Made by a program: the position numbers and the translations under genes. This document shows, one piece after another, positions 6,570-9,364 of a DNA stretch of 9,364 bases (position 1 is the first letter of the stretch; the number at the start of each line of letters is the position of its first letter). Below the pieces are notes generated by a model. That model ran no database searches and was not told where the DNA came from. It worked only from the letters and a program-made list of their open reading frames with translations. The stretch lies in NCBI GenBank assembly GCA_002384765.1, contig DGBM01000021.1:1-9364 (forward strand), in the 5' to 3' direction. The DNA comes from Demequinaceae bacterium UBA4004 (lineage in GTDB: Bacteria > Actinomycetota > Actinomycetes > Actinomycetales > Demequinaceae).

Positions 6570-6875
6570 GTGAACCAGCTTCACCCCACGCGGCCGGTAG
6601 CCGTCACCCTGGTGACGAGTCCTGCGTGCCACTTTTGTGACGACGCGCATCGCGCGCTGGGTGACCTCGCCACGACCTACGCGCTCGACATCACTGCGGT
6701 GGCGATCGACTCTCGCGAAGGACAGGCCCTCACCGCGACCCACCGGCCGCCCATGAGTCCGTTGGTGCTGGTCGACGGGGAGTATTTCTCGGCGGGCAGA
6801 TTGCCGCGGCGAAAACTCACCAAGCTACTGGAAGAGCGCCGAGCGCGCCCCAGAGCAGTCAACGTGGCGCGCTGA
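6570..6875 (+). CDS. Glutaredoxin-like thiol-disulfide protein
   Basis: This 101-residue protein is cytosolic (no signal peptide or membrane helix). It starts at GTG 6570 with GGGAG (6559-6563) 6 bases upstream; an in-frame TGA at 6531 with no other start between rules out a longer form. The thioredoxin-fold pattern is clear: strand VAVTLVTSPA, redox motif CHFC (C20, C23), then helix, and the cis-proline loop PMSPLVLVDG (61-70, P64). It resembles the glutaredoxin-family/DUF836-like small redoxins of actinobacteria. Expected role: hold or pass reducing equivalents in the cytosol. As first gene of the operon, with only one base before ccdA, it is a plausible electron donor to the membrane protein; this pairing is inferred. 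A basic C-terminal tail (about 78-101) is rich in Arg. Confidence 0.87.
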   Translation: MNQLHPTRPVAVTLVTSPACHFCDDAHRALGDLATTYALDITAVAIDSREGQALTATHRPPMSPLVLVDGEYFSAGRLPRRKLTKLLEERRARPRAVNVAR

Positions 6876-6876
6876 G

Positions 6877-7839
6877 ATGGGCGCCGAACTTCTCACCACC
6901 GGATCCATCCTCGCCGCCTTCTTCGCTGGCGGCGTCGCATTGTTCGCACCGTGTTGCATCGTGTTTCTCGCCCCGAGCTATGTGGCGGGCGCCATGAAGA
7001 ATCGTCGCTGGAGTCTCTTGCCGCTGACGTTCACGTTCGCGGCGGGCCTCGCCCTTGTCCTGGTCCCCATCACTCTTGGGATGAGTTTGTTGGCGGGCGC
7101 CATAGCGCGCTACCACCAGGAGATCTACTTCGCGGGTGGTGCGCTCATGATCGCTCTCGCGGCACTGTCGCTGACCGGGCGCATGTGGTCACTGCCGTCC
7201 ATGCTGAGAGCGCCCGACACGAGTCGTGGAGACACCGGAAGCTTCTTTGCCTTGGGTGTGTTTTCCGGAGTCGCTTCGAGTTGCTGCGCCCCTGTATTGG
7301 CGGGAGTCATGACGCTGTCCGTCCTGTCGGGCTCAGCCATCGGCGGCGTCACACTGGGGCTGGCGTACGTGTTTGGCATGGTCTTCCCGCTGTTCGTCAT
7401 GGCACTGATCTGGGATCGTGCACGCCTCGGCGAACGCAGTTTTCTCCGCGCCAAGGCGGTGACGCTCCGACTTGGCGCGCGAACTCTTGTGACCAACACC
7501 GTGAACATCGCCGTCGCCGTGGCCTTCGTGATCATGGGCGGACTTGTGATCGCCCTTGCGGGATCCACGGACATGACGGGCGGCACCCAGGCGCAGACGT
7601 GGGCGAGCGGCTCTTTGACGACAGTCTTCAGTCGGGTGCAGGAGTTCCTCTCCCCCATTCCCGAGTGGATCCAGGGCGCCGGGCTTCTTGCGATCGTCGC
7701 CCTCTTCATCTGGGTCATGCTTCGGGACCGCCGATCGTCCAAGCCCATGCCCGCACCGACACCCACGGAAGCCCAGCACGAGTGCTGCGCTCCTGAGCCG
7801 GAGCGGACCGCCACCATCGATCACAAGGAGCGATCATGA
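6877..7839 (+). CDS. ccdA: CcdA/DsbD-type membrane thiol-electron carrier
   Basis: This is a 320-residue membrane protein with about six to seven helices (roughly 9-34, 48-70, 84-102, 122-148, 156-178, 207-229, 265-283). Two repeat-related Cys motifs, GGVALFAPCCIVFLAP (18-33) and FSGVASSCCAPVL (129-141), sit where CcdA has its redox Cys pair, which carries electrons from cytosolic thioredoxin to proteins outside the membrane. Here each site has two adjacent Cys (C26-C27 and C136-C137) instead of the usual single one. The protein is longer than typical CcdA (about 190-250 residues): it carries a hydrophilic loop at about 232-262 and a cytosolic or external tail with HECCAP (301-306), a third Cys pair that could bind metal. 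The start is 1 base after the preceding stop (TGAGATG) with no clear ribosome site, so translation is probably coupled. Symbol by family resemblance only; a metal-linked CcdA relative is possible. Confidence 0.82.
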   Translation: MGAELLTTGSILAAFFAGGVALFAPCCIVFLAPSYVAGAMKNRRWSLLPLTFTFAAGLALVLVPITLGMSLLAGAIARYHQEIYFAGGALMIALAALSLTGRMWSLPSMLRAPDTSRGDTGSFFALGVFSGVASSCCAPVLAGVMTLSVLSGSAIGGVTLGLAYVFGMVFPLFVMALIWDRARLGERSFLRAKAVTLRLGARTLVTNTVNIAVAVAFVIMGGLVIALAGSTDMTGGTQAQTWASGSLTTVFSRVQEFLSPIPEWIQGAGLLAIVALFIWVMLRDRRSSKPMPAPTPTEAQHECCAPEPERTATIDHKERS

Positions 7840-8453
7840 CCTCTGGAAGCACCGCAAAACATCGGCGCGCCGTAGCGGCCGTCATGGACGAGGCCCAAGC
7901 GCTGGAGCACCGCGGCGCGATGCGGGAACGGATCGGCTGGCTCATCGCGATCGTCGTGGTCGGGGCACTCGTGGCCTTTGCCTTGGTGTCGTCACGGCCA
8001 GAGACCGACACCGCGTCGTCGCAAGCCAGTGCCTTCACGTTGCCTACCAGCGACGGCGGATCGGTCTCGCTGTCAGACTTCACTGGCGAGCCTGTGCTCC
8101 TGTACTTCAACGAAGGCGCGGGATGCGACTCGTGCCTGTTGCAGATGGCTGCGATCGAGGCGAATCCCCAATTCGCCGACGCGGGCATTTCGGTGGTCCC
8201 CATCGTCATGAACACCGCCGATCAGATCAACGCGGACCGCGATCGTTTGGGGGTCGCAACGCCCTTTGCGCTGGACGACGGCACCGTCTCCGAAGCGTAC
8301 GGAACGCTCGGCACGGGGATGCACGCTGGCCTGCCCGGTCACGGCTTTGTGCTGATCGATGCGGACGGCGTGCAGCAGTGGTACGGGAACTACCCGTCGA
8401 TGTGGCTCGACCCGGAAGAACTCCTGAACATCGTTCAGTCCGAACTCGCCTAG
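7836..8453 (+). CDS. Membrane-anchored redoxin (AhpC/TSA–TlpA-like)
   Basis: This 205-residue protein begins at ATG 7836, which overlaps the ccdA stop as ATGA; AAGGAG at 7825-7830 is 5 bases upstream. A polar, probably cytosolic stretch (1-32) is followed by one membrane helix (about 33-52, WLIAIVVVGALVAFAL) and no clear signal-peptidase site, so the domain should be anchored and face outward. The redoxin domain (about 65-200) has FTLPTSDGGSVSLSDFTGEPVLLYF, the redox motif CDSC (C97, C100) and the late LPGHGFVLIDADG loop. Expected role: a thiol-disulfide exchanger or peroxide-reducing protein outside the membrane, kept reduced by the adjacent CcdA-type protein. A second ATG at residue 29 would leave only a minimal tail; the first is preferred for its ribosome site. 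The substrate is unknown. Confidence 0.88.
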   Translation: MTSGSTAKHRRAVAAVMDEAQALEHRGAMRERIGWLIAIVVVGALVAFALVSSRPETDTASSQASAFTLPTSDGGSVSLSDFTGEPVLLYFNEGAGCDSCLLQMAAIEANPQFADAGISVVPIVMNTADQINADRDRLGVATPFALDDGTVSEAYGTLGTGMHAGLPGHGFVLIDADGVQQWYGNYPSMWLDPEELLNIVQSELA

Positions 8454-8459
8454 CGCGCG

Positions 8460-8488
8460 GGTGGGCCCGTCACACCGACTGGCCCACC
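8460..8488. terminator. Hairpin between convergent genes
   Basis: GGTGGGCC (8460-8467) and GGCCCACC (8481-8488) form an 8-bp GC-rich stem with a 13-base loop. It fills most of the 37-base gap between the redoxin stop (8453) and the multicopper oxidase stop (8491), so it could end both transcripts. There is no T-run on either side. Confidence 0.6.
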
Positions 8489-8490
8489 GC

Positions 8491-9364
8491 TCAGCTCGCC
8501 TCAATAACGCCCATCATGCCGAGGTCCTCGTGGTCGAGGATGTGGCAGTGATACACCGTCCGGCCCGGGAAGCGATCGAACGCGATCCGCACCCTGACCG
8601 ACCTCCCGGCGGGCACGTCCACCACGTCGCGCACGTCAACGCCGTTATGGTCCACCAGCTGCATTGGCCAGATGTGCAGGTGGAAGGGGTGATCCATCAT
8701 CGTGGCGTTGGCCAGCGTCCACTCCTCGACGGTGCCGATGTCGACCGTCTGGTCGACGCGGTCGGGATCGAAGGGACGGCCGTCTATCAGGAACCTCATG
8801 CCCCCTCCCATCCCCATCGTGAAGGTGAGTGTGCGCGCGTGGTCAATGTCTCCATTGCGTAGGTCCCGCGGCGGGCTCTTCGCTGGGGCGGCGGCGGTCG
8901 GACCGGCCCCGGCGTCGGGCACCAGCGTGAGAATGGTGGCGTCGGACTCTTGCTCGACCGCGCCCATCATGCCCATGCCGCCCGCACCCCGGTCGTAGGC
9001 GCGCGCCACCAGCGCGACGGGCCGGTCGGGCCCCTCAACCAGCACGTCGGCGCGGTTTCCGGGAGCGAGCACCAGACGGTCGACGGTGCGCGGCGGAACG
9101 AAGGAGCCCGAGTCGAGGCCCCGCACCGTCATGGCGAGGCCACCCAAGTCAAGGTAGCGGCTGACGCACGCGTTGACGATCAGCAGTCGCTCGGTGCCGC
9201 CCGAGGGAACCGCCAAGGGCGGCGCCGCGAGCCCGTTGGTCAAGACGACGTCGCCCACACGGCCCTGGAGTCTTTCCGCATCGGAAACGGACGCCACGGC
9301 GCCTCCCGCGAGGGTGACATCGGACACGACGACGACGCGCGGCGGCCGCTGCGACCATTCCTCC
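8491..9364 (-). CDS. Multicopper oxidase, C-terminal part (5' end outside window)
   Basis: 290 C-terminal residues are visible; the frame stays open to the right edge, so the start and the first copper-binding motifs are outside. A GTG at 9327 is only an internal codon. Visible are the second-domain region with Met-rich GGMGMMG (window residues 128-134), and the third domain with the type 3/type 2/type 1 ligands HPFHLHIWP (225-233) and HCHILDHEDLGMM (272-284): the type 1 Cys is C273, flanked by two type 3 His, with His278 and axial Met283. All copper ligands expected in this part are present. The Met axial ligand and Met-rich segments recall CueO/CopA-type cuprous oxidases, which oxidise Cu(I) and help copper tolerance outside the membrane; a bilirubin oxidase or other substrate cannot be excluded. 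It is convergent with the redoxin operon. Confidence 0.92.
   Translation of the reverse strand, partial: EEWSQRPPRVVVVSDVTLAGGAVASVSDAERLQGRVGDVVLTNGLAAPPLAVPSGGTERLLIVNACVSRYLDLGGLAMTVRGLDSGSFVPPRTVDRLVLAPGNRADVLVEGPDRPVALVARAYDRGAGGMGMMGAVEQESDATILTLVPDAGAGPTAAAPAKSPPRDLRNGDIDHARTLTFTMGMGGGMRFLIDGRPFDPDRVDQTVDIGTVEEWTLANATMMDHPFHLHIWPMQLVDHNGVDVRDVVDVPAGRSVRVRIAFDRFPGRTVYHCHILDHEDLGMMGVIEAS

Noticed and set aside
6951..7796. 281-codon frame +1/+2 to the CcdA-type gene
   Set aside because: Rich in His/Arg/Gly with no family pattern; typical alternative-frame artefact in high-G+C DNA.
7125..7817. 230-codon minus-strand frame opposite the CcdA-type gene
   Set aside because: High-G+C antisense shadow; the plus-strand frame has clear membrane helices and Cys motifs, and this one shows no recognisable domain.
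9149..9358. 69-codon minus-strand frame at the right edge
   Set aside because: Out of frame with the multicopper oxidase, which continues unbroken through the edge.
1..9364. CRISPR arrays, tRNA/rRNA genes, insertion sequences
   Set aside because: No regularly spaced repeats, no tRNA-like cloverleaf or rRNA sequence and no transposase-like frame were found on either strand.

Overview
The base composition (mostly about 65-70% G+C, by eye on sampled lines), the frequent GTG starts and the gene families point to a high-G+C Gram-positive actinobacterium, perhaps in the Micrococcales. The genus cannot be read from the window. Nine protein-coding genes are supported: seven complete, and two cut by the window edges. 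There are no tRNA or rRNA genes, CRISPR arrays, insertion sequences or other transposon genes. No gap between genes exceeds about 150 bases.

Left block (1-3957, all on the minus strand, so read from right to left). A MutT-type Nudix hydrolase overlaps, by a GTGA junction, a 986-residue protein. That protein joins a phospholipase D-like nuclease domain, a superfamily II DEAD/DEAH helicase core and a DUF3427-type C-terminal region. Directly downstream lies a toxin-antitoxin pair: a small ribbon-helix-helix-like antitoxin and a Doc/Fic death-on-curing toxin, which is cut by the left edge. A perfect 9-base direct repeat with an 11-base period lies just before the antitoxin start and is the obvious candidate operator. 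Sampled lines within the helicase are poorer in G+C (50-65%) than the right half, which fits accessory DNA. The block looks like a DNA-repair or phage-defence style cassette.

Middle block (4073-6428, minus strand). An OmpR-type response regulator and its sensor kinase overlap by ATGA. Two hairpins follow the kinase, one with a perfect 15-bp stem. Beyond them is a small four-helix membrane protein of the YrdB/DUF2568 type.

Right block (6570-8453, plus strand, divergent from the regulator). Three tightly packed genes encode a cytosolic glutaredoxin-like protein, a CcdA/DsbD-type membrane electron carrier and a membrane-anchored redoxin with a CDSC motif on the outer side. Together they could form a relay that carries reducing power from the cytosol across the membrane. 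Convergent to them, separated by a hairpin, is the C-terminal part of a multicopper oxidase with intact copper ligands. The shared control region (6429-6569) holds an inverted repeat and a tandem direct repeat of the kind OmpR-family regulators bind. My reading is that the two-component system senses a metal (most likely copper) or redox stress and controls a thiol-redox operon. This is inferred from gene context and not proven by the sequence.
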